A stretch of DNA of 64,000 bases from Duganella qianjiadongensis (GCF_009857915.1 NZ_WWCM01000005.1:124001-188000); one strand, 5' to 3'; shown: positions 42,420-53,550, counted from the first letter of the stretch. Translations and numbers: made by a program. Notes: generated from the letters alone by a model not told the origin.

Positions 42420-43046
42420 ATGACTGGTATGAACCGTAATCCAGCGCTGGACACTGAAATGCTCGGCCTCGTGCCGATGGTGGTCGAACAAAGCGGTCGC
42501 GGCGAGCGCTCGTATGATATTTACTCGCGCCTGCTGAAGGAACGGGTCATTTTCATGGTCGGCCCCGTGCACGACCAGATGGCCAACCTGATAGTCGCCC
42601 AGATGCTGTTCCTGGAAAGCGAAAATCCGGACAAGGACATCTCGCTCTACATCAATTCGCCTGGTGGTTCGGTGTCGGCCGGTCTGGCGATTTTCGATAC
42701 CATGCAGTTCATCAAGCCTGATGTCTCGACGCTGTGCACCGGCATGGCCGCCTCCATGGGCGCCTTCCTGCTGGCTGCTGGCGCCAAGGGCAAGCGTTTC
42801 TCGCTGCCGAACTCGCGTATCATGATCCACCAGCCGTCGGGCGGCTCGCAGGGCATGGCTTCGGATATCGAAATCCAGGCCAAGGAAATCCTGTATCTGC
42901 GCCACCGTCTGAACTCCATCATGGCCGAACGCACGGGTCAAACCGTGGAACAGATCGCCAAAGACACGGATCGTGACCGTTTCATGTCGGCCGAAGAAGC
43001 AGTAGAGTACGGCTTGATCGACAAGATGTTGACCAACCGGGCTTGA
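42420..43046 (+). CDS. clpP: ATP-dependent Clp protease proteolytic subunit
   Basis: A 208-residue serine peptidase that forms the ClpP tetradecamer. Catalytic S112 is in [10 protein letters not shown]137 in MIHQPSGG, and the Asp is in the DTDRDRF segment (182-188). The N-terminal stretch up to about residue 14 is the usual propeptide. The start has an AAGGAAA ribosome-binding site. It works with ClpX, encoded 174 bases downstream after a terminator. Confidence 0.98.
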   Translation: MTGMNRNPALDTEMLGLVPMVVEQSGRGERSYDIYSRLLKERVIFMVGPVHDQMANLIVAQMLFLESENPDKDISLYINSPGGSVSAGLAIFDTMQFIKPDVSTLCTGMAASMGAFLLAAGAKGKRFSLPNSRIMIHQPSGGSQGMASDIEIQAKEILYLRHRLNSIMAERTGQTVEQIAKDTDRDRFMSAEEAVEYGLIDKMLTNRA

Positions 43047-43074
43047 TGCATCCAGTACAGCATTGCTAAAAAAG

Positions 43075-43112
43075 ACGCCCGGGCGATCCATCGTTCGGGC
43101 GTTTCGTTTTTA
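43075..43112 (+). terminator. Rho-independent terminator after clpP
   Basis: ACGCCCG (43075-43081) pairs with CGGGCGT (43096-43102), with an inner CGAT/ATCG stem, then a T-rich run. It implies that clpX has its own promoter. Confidence 0.8.
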
Positions 43113-43220
43113 TTTCAGGTAGCATGTCAGGTAGATGTATAGTGTTGGTGAAGTTAAATTGGTATATATGCAACTTCGTCATGCACTGCGCATCCTACTG
43201 TAACTCTTAGATAAAGCCCC

Positions 43221-44489
43221 ATGTCAGACAAAAAAACCTCCAGCGGCGAAAAATTACTGTACTGCTCGTTTTGCGGCAAAAGTCAGCACGAGGTAAAGAA
43301 ACTTATCGCCGGCCCATCGGTCTTCATCTGCGATGAGTGCATCGATCTGTGCAATGACATCATTCGTGATGAAACGTCGGCCATCGAGTCCGTCACGGGC
43401 GCCAAGTCGGATCTGCCGACGCCATCCGAAATCAAGGATCTGCTCGACCAGTACGTGATCGGCCAGCAGACTGCCAAGCGCATTCTGTCGGTAGCGGTGT
43501 ACAACCACTACAAACGCCTCAAGCATCTGGGCAAGAAAGACGATATCGAACTGGCCAAGAGCAACATCCTGCTGGTCGGTCCTACCGGCTCCGGCAAGAC
43601 TCTGCTGGCGCAGACGCTGGCGCGCATGCTCAATGTGCCGTTCGTGATTGCCGACGCCACCACCCTGACCGAAGCCGGTTACGTGGGTGAGGACGTGGAA
43701 AACATCATCCAGAAGCTGCTGCAAAGCTGCAACTACGACGTCGAGAAAGCCCAGCGCGGCATCGTCTATATCGACGAGATCGACAAGATTTCGCGTAAAT
43801 CCGATAACCCGTCGATTACCCGCGACGTGTCGGGTGAAGGCGTGCAGCAGGCGCTGCTGAAGCTGATCGAAGGCACCATGGCTTCCGTGCCACCGCAAGG
43901 CGGCCGCAAGCATCCTAACCAGGACTTCGTGCAGATCGATACCACCAACATCATGTTCATCTGCGGCGGCGCGTTTGATGGTCTGGCCAAAGTGATTTCC
44001 GACCGTTCGGAGAAATCCGGCATCGGCTTCTCGGCCACCGTGAAGAGCAAGGAAGAGCGTAGCGCTTCCGACGTGCTGCAGGAAGCGGAACCGGAAGACC
44101 TGATCAAGTTCGGTCTGATCCCCGAACTGGTGGGCCGTCTGCCCGTGGTTGCCACGCTGGCCGAGCTGACGGAAGAGGCGCTGATCCAGATTCTGGTCGA
44201 GCCGAAAAACGCACTGGTCAAACAGTACGCCAAACTGCTCGACATGGAAGGCGCCGAACTGGAAGTGCGTCCAGCCGCGCTGCATGCCATCGCCAAGAAG
44301 GCGCTGGCCCGCAAGACGGGGGCGCGCGGCCTGCGTTCTATCCTGGAACACGCGCTGCTCGACACCATGTACGAACTGCCGAATGAGAGCAATGTCACCA
44401 AAGTGGTTATCGATGAAAATACGATTACCAGTGGTGCCAAACCATTGCTGATTTATGAAGAAGCCGCCAAAGCCTCTGGTGAGAATTAA
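43221..44489 (+). CDS. clpX: ATP-dependent Clp protease ATP-binding subunit ClpX
   Basis: A 422-residue AAA+ unfoldase. The N-terminal zinc domain has C15, C18, C37 and C40 ([14 protein letters not shown]). Walker A is [12 protein letters not shown] (about 117-128), Walker [11 protein letters not shown] (about 180-189), and the ClpP-contact loop includes IGFSATV. It unfolds tagged substrates and feeds them to ClpP. A terminator follows about 100 bases after the stop. Its neighbours are clpP before and lon after, the usual order. Confidence 0.98.
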   Translation: MSDKKTSSGEKLLYCSFCGKSQHEVKKLIAGPSVFICDECIDLCNDIIRDETSAIESVTGAKSDLPTPSEIKDLLDQYVIGQQTAKRILSVAVYNHYKRLKHLGKKDDIELAKSNILLVGPTGSGKTLLAQTLARMLNVPFVIADATTLTEAGYVGEDVENIIQKLLQSCNYDVEKAQRGIVYIDEIDKISRKSDNPSITRDVSGEGVQQALLKLIEGTMASVPPQGGRKHPNQDFVQIDTTNIMFICGGAFDGLAKVISDRSEKSGIGFSATVKSKEERSASDVLQEAEPEDLIKFGLIPELVGRLPVVATLAELTEEALIQILVEPKNALVKQYAKLLDMEGAELEVRPAALHAIAKKALARKTGARGLRSILEHALLDTMYELPNESNVTKVVIDENTITSGAKPLLIYEEAAKASGEN

Positions 44490-44592
44490 TTAACTTGTGC
44501 ACACTTGCCGCGCACTTCGACAAATTTCATTTCGCATCTGCGAGGCAAGGCGGTACAATTTGACTCAATAAGAGTAAGCAGGCTTCAAACGG

Positions 44593-44638
44593 AAAGCCAC
44601 TCGTGACAGCATCGTTTGTCACGCGTGGCTTTTTTATT
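44593..44638 (+). terminator. Rho-independent terminator after clpX
   Basis: AAAGCCAC-CGTGACA (44593-44608) pairs with TGTCACG-GTGGCTTT (44617-44632) with one mismatch, followed by a T tract. The rest of the 288-base clpX-lon gap holds the lon promoter region and no gene. Confidence 0.82.
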
Positions 44639-44720
44639 TACCTGATTGATTGCTACTCCTAGAGTCATATCGTCAGACGTTATTTTTCTTTGTATATGAG
44701 AACAAATTAACGTAGACGGT

Positions 44721-44749
44721 CTTGTGATCTGGACCTTTGCGCCCACATC
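44721..44749 (+). promoter_or_regulatory. Candidate heat-shock (sigma-32) promoter of lon
   Basis: CTTGTGA (44721-44727), a 14-base spacer and CCCACATC (44742-44749) resemble the sigma-32 consensus CTTGAAA-N13/14-CCCCATNT. It ends 28 bases before the lon start codon. The match is partial. Confidence 0.5.
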
Positions 44750-44777
44750 ATAAACACGCTTTCACATAAGGTACGCC

Positions 44778-47189
<2,412 letters not shown>

Positions 47190-47244
47190 TCGGTCGGCAG
47201 CCTATTTCTTAGGCAAATCCCCGATTAATTCTCGCTAACACCAC

Positions 47245-47279
47245 AAACGGGCGCTTTTATAGCGCCCGTTTGTTATTTT
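47245..47279 (+). terminator. Rho-independent terminator after lon
   Basis: AAACGGGCGCT (47245-47255) pairs perfectly with AGCGCCCGTTT (47261-47271) around TTTAT, followed by a T-rich tail. Confidence 0.88.
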
Positions 47280-47304
47280 GAGGGGTATTTCTACAGTGCG
47301 GTCC

Positions 47305-47334
47305 TTGACACAAGTACAGGCTGGCTTGTTTAAT
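47305..47334 (+). promoter_or_regulatory. Predicted sigma-70 promoter of the HU gene
   Basis: Consensus -35 TTGACA (47305-47310), an 18-base spacer and TTTAAT (47329-47334), about 87 bases before the HU start codon. Confidence 0.6.
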
Positions 47335-47421
47335 ACTGCCTGAGATTTTTCCAGACCTGCTGTGCAGTTAAATGCACGCTCGCGGGCTAAAACGATATAA
47401 CCTTTGTGACGGGGAATTGCT

Positions 47422-47694
47422 TTGAATAAGACTGAATTGATCGACCATATTGCAGCGACCGCTGATATTTCGAAAGCGGCTGCAGCGCGCGCACTGGACG
47501 CGGTGATCGATGGCGTAACCACCACCCTGCAGAAGAACGACAGCGTCACCCTGGTTGGCTTCGGCACCTTCTCGGTGAGCGAGCGCGCTGCCCGTACCGG
47601 CCGCAATCCACGCACCAAAGAAGAGATCACCATCGAAGCAGCTAAAGTTCCTAAATTTAAAGCTGGTAAAGCTTTGAAAGATGCTGTAAACTAA
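47422..47694 (+). CDS. hupB: DNA-binding protein HU
   Basis: A 90-residue HU/IHF-family nucleoid protein: [11 protein letters not shown] start, dimer core ([11 protein letters not shown]) and DNA-gripping arm with [10 protein letters not shown]. The start codon is TTG. This is forced, because an in-frame stop (TGA 47407-47409) lies just upstream with no ATG or GTG between, while the residues from TTG onwards are the canonical HU N-terminus; a GGGGAA ribosome-binding site is placed correctly. HU after lon is the usual order. The symbol hupB follows that position. Confidence 0.95.
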   Translation: MNKTELIDHIAATADISKAAAARALDAVIDGVTTTLQKNDSVTLVGFGTFSVSERAARTGRNPRTKEEITIEAAKVPKFKAGKALKDAVN

Positions 47695-47744
47695 CGGACT
47701 TCGGTGAGCAGCAGAAGTAAGCAAGCTCACCAAAGCGCGAAATT

Positions 47745-47820
47745 GGGCGGTTAGCTCAGTTGGTAGAGCGGAGCCCTTACAAGGCTTAGGTCGGGAGTTC
47801 GAGCCTCTCACCGCCCACCA
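47745..47820 (+). tRNA. tRNA-Val (anticodon TAC)
   Basis: A 76-base tRNA: acceptor GGGCGGT/ACCGCCC, anticodon loop CTTACAA (TAC), T-loop GTTCGAGC, CCA encoded. It lies 50 bases after the HU gene. Confidence 0.96.
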
Positions 47821-47887
47821 GTTTTGCGGTAGTAGTAAGAAGTAGCAAGCAGTAAAGAGTAGTTAGCAGTACCTAGTGTGTTTTGCT

Positions 47888-47964
47888 GGAGCGGTAGTTC
47901 AGTTGGTTAGAATACCGGCCTGTCACGCCGGGGGTCGCGGGTTCGAGTCCCGTCCGCTCCGCCA
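47888..47964 (+). tRNA. tRNA-Asp (anticodon GTC), copy 1
   Basis: A 77-base tRNA: acceptor GGAGCGG/CCGCTCC, anticodon loop CTGTCAC (GTC), GGTTCGAGTCC T-arm and encoded CCA. It is identical to the copy 22 bases downstream. Confidence 0.97.
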
Positions 47965-47986
47965 ACAAAACCACAGTACTCGTATA

Positions 47987-48063
47987 GGAGCGGTAGTTCA
48001 GTTGGTTAGAATACCGGCCTGTCACGCCGGGGGTCGCGGGTTCGAGTCCCGTCCGCTCCGCCA
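47987..48063 (+). tRNA. tRNA-Asp (anticodon GTC), copy 2
   Basis: Identical over all 77 bases to copy 1, separated by a 22-base spacer. Such tandem copies raise tRNA dosage and come from local duplication. Confidence 0.97.
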
Positions 48064-48074
48064 AGAACAAGATA

Positions 48075-48110
48075 CCCCGCAGCTAAATATTAGCTGCGGG
48101 GTTTTTCTTT
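48075..48110 (+). terminator. Rho-independent terminator after the tRNA cluster
   Basis: CCCCGCAGCTAA pairs perfectly with TTAGCTGCGGGG around a 3-base loop (48075-48101), followed by a T tract. It ends the HU/tRNA-Val/tRNA-Asp transcript or the tRNA part of it. Confidence 0.92.
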
Positions 48111-48260
48111 TGTGCCGACGATTATTTAAATACAGTAATTTTTATTCATCCGGAAATAGAAATTAACTTATCGTATCGTGCGCAAGGTTTTATTAGCGTC
48201 CTTGTAAGATGTTTGAACGTCAACCACGTTCTTAATGAACATTTTCTGAGGGGGTGCATT

Positions 48261-48851
48261 ATGGGTTTTAAAAAAATTGTTATTGCCGCAGCTTTGTTAG
48301 GCGCGTCGGCAGCGCAGGCGGCTCCGCTGTTTAGCGATAATTTCGATACGGATACACTGGGCCTGAATGCCATCGCATTTAATGGCGGCTGGTCGGTCAG
48401 CGGTGGCACCGTCGATATTATCGGCGCGCCCGGCTTTTTCGATCTGGTGCCCGGCAATGGGCATTATATCGATCTCGACGGCTCGACCAACAAGGCTGGT
48501 ATCTTCGCCAACGCCATCAATGTGGTCAACGGCATGAGCTATACCCTGAGCTTCGATCTGGCAGGTAATCATCGTGCGGCCGGCACGGACACGGTGGTCG
48601 TCAATTTCGGCAGCGGCAGCCAGACCTTCACCCGTGCCGCCACCGATGGCTTCCAGACTTTCAGCCTCAATTACACGGCCACCGGTACCGGCAAAGTGGG
48701 CTTCAGCTTTGTCGATCAGGGTACGGATAACCAAGGTGCGCTGCTGGACCGCGTGACGGTAACGGCCGTGCCTGAGCCGGAAACCTACGGCATGCTGCTC
48801 GGTGGTCTGGCGCTGCTGGGCGTGGTGGCACGCCGCCGCCGTCAGGGCTGA
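48261..48851 (+). CDS. PEP-CTERM sorting-domain exported protein
   Basis: A 196-residue protein with a signal peptide (cleavage near AAQA, residue 20), a beta-rich body (FSDNFDTDTLGLNAIAF..., similar to PEP-CTERM proteins with carbohydrate-binding-like folds) and a C-terminal sorting signal: VPEPETYGM, a hydrophobic helix (LLGGLALLGVVA) and an Arg cluster (RRRR). Such proteins are processed by exosortase and linked to exopolysaccharide in the envelope. The exosortase genes are not here. ATG 48261 has a strong GAGGGGG ribosome-binding site; the longer in-frame start lacks one. It interrupts the usual HU-ppiD neighbourhood. Confidence 0.88.
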   Translation: MGFKKIVIAAALLGASAAQAAPLFSDNFDTDTLGLNAIAFNGGWSVSGGTVDIIGAPGFFDLVPGNGHYIDLDGSTNKAGIFANAINVVNGMSYTLSFDLAGNHRAAGTDTVVVNFGSGSQTFTRAATDGFQTFSLNYTATGTGKVGFSFVDQGTDNQGALLDRVTVTAVPEPETYGMLLGGLALLGVVARRRRQG

Positions 48852-48939
48852 TTCCTCCTTCCCTGCAACATGGGCTCGCCGCGGCGGGCCTTTTGTTTTA
48901 TGGGCGTTGCAATGTGTCTGTTTTGCCAAGGATTTAGAC

Positions 48940-48968
48940 TTGCTATAGAGGGGGCTGCACTGTAAAAT
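48940..48968 (+). promoter_or_regulatory. Predicted sigma-70 promoter of ppiD
   Basis: TTGCTA (48940-48945), exactly 17 bases, then TAAAAT (48963-48968). Transcription would start near 48975, shortly before a terminator-like hairpin. Confidence 0.55.
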
Positions 48969-48983
48969 CGGCCAACTGGAATC

Positions 48984-49007
48984 GGCGAACGCGAGTTCGC
49001 CTTTTTT
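48984..49007 (+). terminator. Terminator-like hairpin in the ppiD leader
   Basis: GGCGAAC-GCGA-GTTCGCC (48984-49001) followed by six T. It lies 37 bases before the ppiD start codon and downstream of the predicted promoter, so it could act as an attenuator; alternatively it terminates an upstream transcript. Confidence 0.7.
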
Positions 49008-49044
49008 GTATGTGCAAGTCCCACTCAATCCGAATTGGCAGACC

Positions 49045-50955
49045 ATGTTTGAATTTATTCGTACCCATCAACGCCTGATGCAGATTTTCCTGGCGATCAT
49101 CATTGTCCCGTCGTTTGCTTTCGTCGGCATCGGTAGTTACAAGAGCTTCGGCGACGACGCCAATACGATCGCCAAAATCGATGGCAAGCCGCTGACCCAG
49201 CAGGAATTCGATAACGCCGTGCGTAACCAGCTGGACAATTACCGCCAGCGTCTGGGCGCCCAGTTCGACCAGAAAATGTTCGATACCCCCGAGTTCAAGC
49301 AGAATCTGCTGGACCAGCTGATCGCCGAACGTGCCATCGCTGCCGAAGTGCTGCGCTCGCACCTGACCGTCAGCGATGCATTGCTGCAGCGCGTGATCAA
49401 GGAACAGTTCGGTGGCGAAGGCGCGTTCGACATGGAACGCTATAAATCGATACTGGCTGCCCAAGGCATGACGCCCAGCATGTACGACCAGCGTCTGCGG
49501 CGCGACCTGACGCTGCAACAGCTGGGCAATGCCATACAGGCGACCGGCTTCGCACCACGCGCCGTGGCCAAGACCTTGTCCGATATCGGCGCGCAGGAAC
49601 GCGAAGTGCAGGAACTGCTGCTGCCAGTGGCTGATTTCGTGCCACAGGTCAAAGTGACCGACGAGATGGTCAAGGCCTTCTACGACAAAAACGCCAAGTT
49701 CTTCGAAGTACCGGAACAGGCCAAGATCGAGTACGTCGTCTTTAACAGCGATTCGGTGCTGAGCCAGATCAGCGTGACCGATGCCGATGTTGCAGCCTAT
49801 TACAACGCTAACCAGGCGGGTTTTTCCACGCCGGAAAGCCGCCGTGCCGCACACGTGCTGGTGGCTGTAAAGAAAGGCGCGAATGCTGCCGAGGTAGCTG
49901 CCGCCAAGGCGAAAGCGGAAGCCATCGTGGCCGAACTGCGCAAGGCACCAGCCGACTTCGCCAAGGTGGCGAAGGCCAAATCGGATGATGCCGTATCGGC
50001 CGAGCAGGGCGGTGACCTCGATATCGTGACCAAGGGTGCGCTGCCAGCACCGGTGGAAGCAGCTGTCCTGAAACTCAAACAGGGCGAAATCAGCGACGCG
50101 GTGCAGTCGGAATACGGCTTCCACATTCTGACTGTTACGGCCTTGAAGCCTGCTGTGCTCAAACCGCTGGACGAAGTGAAGACTGAAGTGGCTGCCGTGC
50201 TGAAAAAACAGAAAGCGGCCAAGAAGTATTCGGAGATGGCCGAGACCTTCTCGAACACGGTGTACGAACAGGCGGACAGCCTGAAACCGGTGGCTGACAA
50301 GCTGGGCCTGAAGATCGAAACCGCTGCCAACGTCAGCCGTACGCCCGGTCCTGCTGCTGCCGCTGCACCCTACAACAACGCCAAGTTCCTGACTGCGCTG
50401 TTCTCGAACGAATCGATCAGCAGCAAGCGCAACACGGAAGCGGTGGAAACGGCGCCGAGCACGCTGGTGTCTGGCCGTATCGTCGAATTCAAGCCGGCCA
50501 GCAAGCGTCCGCTGGCGGAAGTGGATGCCGCCATCCGTCAGCGCGTGACGATGGAAGAAGCCGCCAAGCTGGCCGCCAAGGCGGGTGCCGACAAGCTGGC
50601 AGCGTTCAGGAAATCGGGCGATGCGAGCGGCTTCGCTGCCGCCAAACTGGTGTCGCGCTCCAAGCCGGAAGGCATCAACGGCCTGGCCCTGCAGGACATC
50701 ATGAAGGCCGACACCACCAAGCTGCCAGCCTATGTGGGCGTGGATGTGCCCGGTCTGGGCTATGGCGTGTACCGTATCAGCAAGGTGCAGCAGCCTGCCG
50801 TGCAGGATGAAGAGCGTCGCAAGGCTGAAGCCGAGCAGATCAACAGCATCGTGGCCCAGCAGGAAATGCACGACTACATCGAACTGCTCAAGCAGAAGGC
50901 CAAGGTGAAAATCCTCAAACCTATCGCCAAAGCGAGCGTAGTAGAAGTGAAATAA
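49045..50955 (+). CDS. ppiD: Peptidyl-prolyl cis-trans isomerase PpiD
   Basis: A 636-residue inner-membrane-anchored periplasmic chaperone: a cytoplasmic start MFEFIRTHQRLMQ, one TM segment (about 14-32), a SurA-like N-terminal helical domain, a parvulin domain (about 265-370, RAAHVLVAVKKG...GGDLDIVTKGALPAPVE...YGFHILTVT) and a long helical C-terminal part. It helps fold outer-membrane and periplasmic proteins at the Sec exit. ATG 49045 is used because it gives the family N-terminus. Its place after lon and HU matches E. coli, with tRNAs and a PEP-CTERM gene inserted. Confidence 0.94.
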   Translation: MFEFIRTHQRLMQIFLAIIIVPSFAFVGIGSYKSFGDDANTIAKIDGKPLTQQEFDNAVRNQLDNYRQRLGAQFDQKMFDTPEFKQNLLDQLIAERAIAAEVLRSHLTVSDALLQRVIKEQFGGEGAFDMERYKSILAAQGMTPSMYDQRLRRDLTLQQLGNAIQATGFAPRAVAKTLSDIGAQEREVQELLLPVADFVPQVKVTDEMVKAFYDKNAKFFEVPEQAKIEYVVFNSDSVLSQISVTDADVAAYYNANQAGFSTPESRRAAHVLVAVKKGANAAEVAAAKAKAEAIVAELRKAPADFAKVAKAKSDDAVSAEQGGDLDIVTKGALPAPVEAAVLKLKQGEISDAVQSEYGFHILTVTALKPAVLKPLDEVKTEVAAVLKKQKAAKKYSEMAETFSNTVYEQADSLKPVADKLGLKIETAANVSRTPGPAAAAAPYNNAKFLTALFSNESISSKRNTEAVETAPSTLVSGRIVEFKPASKRPLAEVDAAIRQRVTMEEAAKLAAKAGADKLAAFRKSGDASGFAAAKLVSRSKPEGINGLALQDIMKADTTKLPAYVGVDVPGLGYGVYRISKVQQPAVQDEERRKAEAEQINSIVAQQEMHDYIELLKQKAKVKILKPIAKASVVEVK

Positions 50956-51000
50956 GGTCATTCCGAGGTCCCGCGCGGGACGCTGGATCAAGCGCAAAAA

Positions 51001-51022
51001 GCCGGCTATATGCCGGCTTTTT
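51001..51022 (+). terminator. Rho-independent terminator after ppiD
   Basis: GCCGGC (51001-51006) and GCCGGC (51012-51017) pair, extended by AAAAA/TTTTT on both sides, so it can act in both directions. Confidence 0.88.
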
Positions 51023-51156
51023 GCATTTCTGCGCGGCGGTTTTCCTCATCTTGATAGTAACTGTTGTAGATTGATGTCAGTTGTCCGATGTCTTGTGCTT
51101 TTTTGAACTAAGTTTGCCAGAAAACAAGCTATGGCCATGCATAATTGCAAGGCCAT

Positions 51157-51175
51157 TTGGTGATTTTCATAATTG
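51157..51175 (+). promoter_or_regulatory. Candidate XylR operator upstream of xylR
   Basis: TTGGTGATTTTCATAATTG differs at only two of 19 positions from a motif upstream of xylX (53532-53550). A partial copy CATAATTG also occurs at 51140-51147, 28 bases upstream of the same element here. It lies 71 bases before the xylR start. Confidence 0.65.
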
Positions 51176-51245
51176 AGCCCGCTGCCATAGCACGGCAGAA
51201 TGCAGGCATACCTATAAAAAATACAAGGTTGAGGAGACCGTCGCC

Positions 51246-52460
51246 ATGTCGACGACTAAAACGCATCGCGTCGCGTTGCTGTTTAACGCAAACAAGATTT
51301 TTGACCGGGAAGTGATTGCCGGCATTGCGGAGTACCTGTCCAGCACCCGCAGTTCGTGGGATCTTTTTCTTGAGGAAGATTTCCGTCTGCGTTTACCCGG
51401 CATCGAAAAGTGGCAGGGTGATGGCATCATTGCAGACTTCGACGATCCAGCCGTTGCTGCTGCACTGGCCGAGAGCAAGATACCCGTGGTTGCCGTGGGC
51501 GGCTCGTATGCCAATCCGGCGGACTATCCGCGCGACGTGCCTTACGTTGCCACCGATAACTTCAAGCTGATCAAACTGGCCTACGATCACCTGATCGAAG
51601 CGGGGCTGCGCCACTTTGCGCTGTTTTCCCTGCCCGAGGCCGAAGGAAACCGCTGGGGCCAGGAGCGCGAGAAAGCCTTCACTGCGCTGATGCAGCGCGA
51701 GCGTTTCGAGGTCGAGATTTTCCGCGGACTGACCACCAGCGCACAGTCATGGGATGAAGCGGTAGAGCAGCAGATCTGCTGGCTACGCAGCCTGCCCAAG
51801 CCGGTCGGCATCATCGCCGTGACCGATGCGCGCGCGCGCCAGCTGATGCAGGCCTGCATGCTGGCGGGCATCGCCGTGCCGGAACAGGTAGCGCTGATCG
51901 GCATCGATAACGATCCGCTGGCGCGCATGCTGACGCGTATTCCTCTGAGCTCGGTGATTCAGGGGGCGCAGGAAATGGGCCGCACGGCCGCCCACCTGCT
52001 GGATCAGATGCTGCACGGGGTACGTCTGAACCATACCTGCATACTGGTGCCGCCAGCCGGTATCAATGTGCTTGCATCCAGCAAGCATGAATCCACCCGT
52101 CACCCCTATGTCATGCGTGCCTGCCACTTTATCCGCCAGTACGCCTGTCAGGGCATCAAGACGGATCAGGTGGCCGATTATGTCGGCATTTCGCGCTCTT
52201 CGCTGGAAGCCTATTTCCGCCGCGAACTCGGCTACAGCGTGCACGACCAGATACTGCGTTTCCGGCTGGAGGCGGCCACCGCCATCCTGTCCAACGGCGA
52301 CTGCAATCTGGTCGATGTGGCGCTCAAATGCGGTTTTACCTCCAGCCAGTACATGCATCTGGTCTTCAAGCGCGAACTGGGCTGTACGCCCCGTGCCTAC
52401 CAGCAGCGCGCGGCAGAAGACCGGCACGCTGCGCCGGCTACTTATGAAGGAATTCTTTAG
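51246..52460 (+). CDS. xylR: XylR-like AraC-family regulator of xylose genes
   Basis: A 404-residue protein joining a LacI/PBP-like sugar-sensing domain (about 8-275, VALLFNANKIFDREVIAGIAEYL) to a C-terminal AraC helix-turn-helix domain (about 295-390, VADYVGISRSSLEAYFRRELG and VALKCGFTSSQYMHLVFKRELG). This is the architecture and length of E. coli XylR (392 residues), a xylose-responsive activator. A GAGGAG ribosome-binding site precedes ATG 51246. It heads a xylose catabolic and transport cluster on the same strand and carries a candidate operator in its own upstream region. Response to xylose is inferred from the neighbours. Confidence 0.9.
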   Translation: MSTTKTHRVALLFNANKIFDREVIAGIAEYLSSTRSSWDLFLEEDFRLRLPGIEKWQGDGIIADFDDPAVAAALAESKIPVVAVGGSYANPADYPRDVPYVATDNFKLIKLAYDHLIEAGLRHFALFSLPEAEGNRWGQEREKAFTALMQRERFEVEIFRGLTTSAQSWDEAVEQQICWLRSLPKPVGIIAVTDARARQLMQACMLAGIAVPEQVALIGIDNDPLARMLTRIPLSSVIQGAQEMGRTAAHLLDQMLHGVRLNHTCILVPPAGINVLASSKHESTRHPYVMRACHFIRQYACQGIKTDQVADYVGISRSSLEAYFRRELGYSVHDQILRFRLEAATAILSNGDCNLVDVALKCGFTSSQYMHLVFKRELGCTPRAYQQRAAEDRHAAPATYEGIL

Positions 52461-52462
52461 TG

Positions 52463-53509
52463 ATGATAGACAGTATGGCCGATACGGGCGCCGACGCCGA
52501 GGCGCAGGACCAGCTTTTCGAACTGCGCAACGCCGATGGCATGAAAGTCACCATCAGCGAGCGCGGTGCAGCGCTGGTTGCGTGGAAGGCGCCGGACCGT
52601 TATGGCCGCCAGGCGGATGTGGTGCTGGGCTATGCCGAACATGCCGCCTACCGCGACAACCAGATTTTTATGGGCGCCATCATCGGGCGCTGGGCCAATC
52701 GCATTGCTGCCGGCCGATTCGAACTCGACGGCCAGTCCGTGCAGACTGTGGTCAACGACCGGGGCAACCATCTGCATGGCGGTCCGCAGGGCTTTCACAT
52801 GCTGCGCTGGGAAGGCGAGGGCGATGAGAGCGCTGTCTCGCTGCGGCTCACTTCACCGGCCGGGGATGCCGGTTTTCCCGGCCAGCTCGAAGTGTGCGTG
52901 CGCTACCAGCTCGATGACCGTGGCGCACTGCGTATCGATTATCAGGCCATCAGCGATGCTGCGACGCCTATCAGCCTGACCGCGCATCCGTATTTCAATC
53001 TGAATGGCGGCATTGCCGATGTGGGCGACCACATGCTGCAGATCGATGCCGACGAATACATGGCCACCGATGGCTTGGGCATTCCGCTGGCACGTAGCTC
53101 GGTAAGCGGCACAGCGTTCGATTTCCGCCGCCCTGCGGCCATAGGCGCGCGCCTGTGCTGGCCGGACCAGCAGTTGCAACTGGCGCAGGGCTTCGACCAC
53201 TGCTTCTGCCTGCGTGGCAGTGCAGAAGGGCGCTCCGGCCCGCTGCGCGAAGTGGCGCGGGTGGTCGATCCCGGTTCTGGCCGCTGCCTGCAGGTTGCCA
53301 CGACGGAGCCGGGGCTGCAGTTCTACAGCGGTAACAATCTGGATGGCGTACGCGGCTATGCCGCCCGGCCCTACACGCGCCACGACGGCTTCTGCCTGGA
53401 GGCGGGCTACTTTCCTGACCAGCTGAACAGTCCGCAAGCGGCTGCTGCCATCCTGCGGCCGGGTGAGGTTTACCGACAGACTACGATCTACCGGCTGAGC
53501 TTGCAGTAA
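52463..53509 (+). CDS. Aldose 1-epimerase
   Basis: A 348-residue GalM/mutarotase-family enzyme that interconverts alpha and beta forms of aldoses. Conserved segments are GAIIGRWANRIAAGRFELDG, NDRGNHLHGGPQGFH (with the substrate-binding His) and TAHPYFNLNGG, and the C-terminal catalytic Glu region is present (FCLEAGYFPDQLNSP). In this operon it would supply the beta anomer of xylose to the dehydrogenase. The start is ATG 52463 just after the xylR stop, with AAGGAA upstream; ATG 52475 and GTG 52460 are alternatives. Confidence 0.92.
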   Translation: MIDSMADTGADAEAQDQLFELRNADGMKVTISERGAALVAWKAPDRYGRQADVVLGYAEHAAYRDNQIFMGAIIGRWANRIAAGRFELDGQSVQTVVNDRGNHLHGGPQGFHMLRWEGEGDESAVSLRLTSPAGDAGFPGQLEVCVRYQLDDRGALRIDYQAISDAATPISLTAHPYFNLNGGIADVGDHMLQIDADEYMATDGLGIPLARSSVSGTAFDFRRPAAIGARLCWPDQQLQLAQGFDHCFCLRGSAEGRSGPLREVARVVDPGSGRCLQVATTEPGLQFYSGNNLDGVRGYAARPYTRHDGFCLEAGYFPDQLNSPQAAAAILRPGEVYRQTTIYRLSLQ

Positions 53510-53531
53510 CTCTGCGTAATCATGACTGCCG

Positions 53532-53550
53532 TTGGTGAGTTTCGTAATTG
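53532..53550 (+). promoter_or_regulatory. Candidate XylR operator upstream of xylX
   Basis: TTGGTGAGTTTCGTAATTG matches the element before xylR at 17 of 19 positions. It lies 66 bases before the GTG start of the dehydratase gene, in a 107-base gap, so xylX to xylH likely form a XylR-controlled operon. Confidence 0.65.

Noticed and set aside
47888..48063. Direct repeat with short spacer that could look like a CRISPR unit
   Set aside because: Each 77-base unit folds as a complete tRNA-Asp with anticodon GTC and CCA end; there are only two copies.
47873..48166. Two overlapping open frames giving repeated 'ERTGLEPATPGVTGRYSNQLNYRS'-type peptides
   Set aside because: They are translations of the two identical tRNA-Asp genes and their complements, a well-known annotation artefact.
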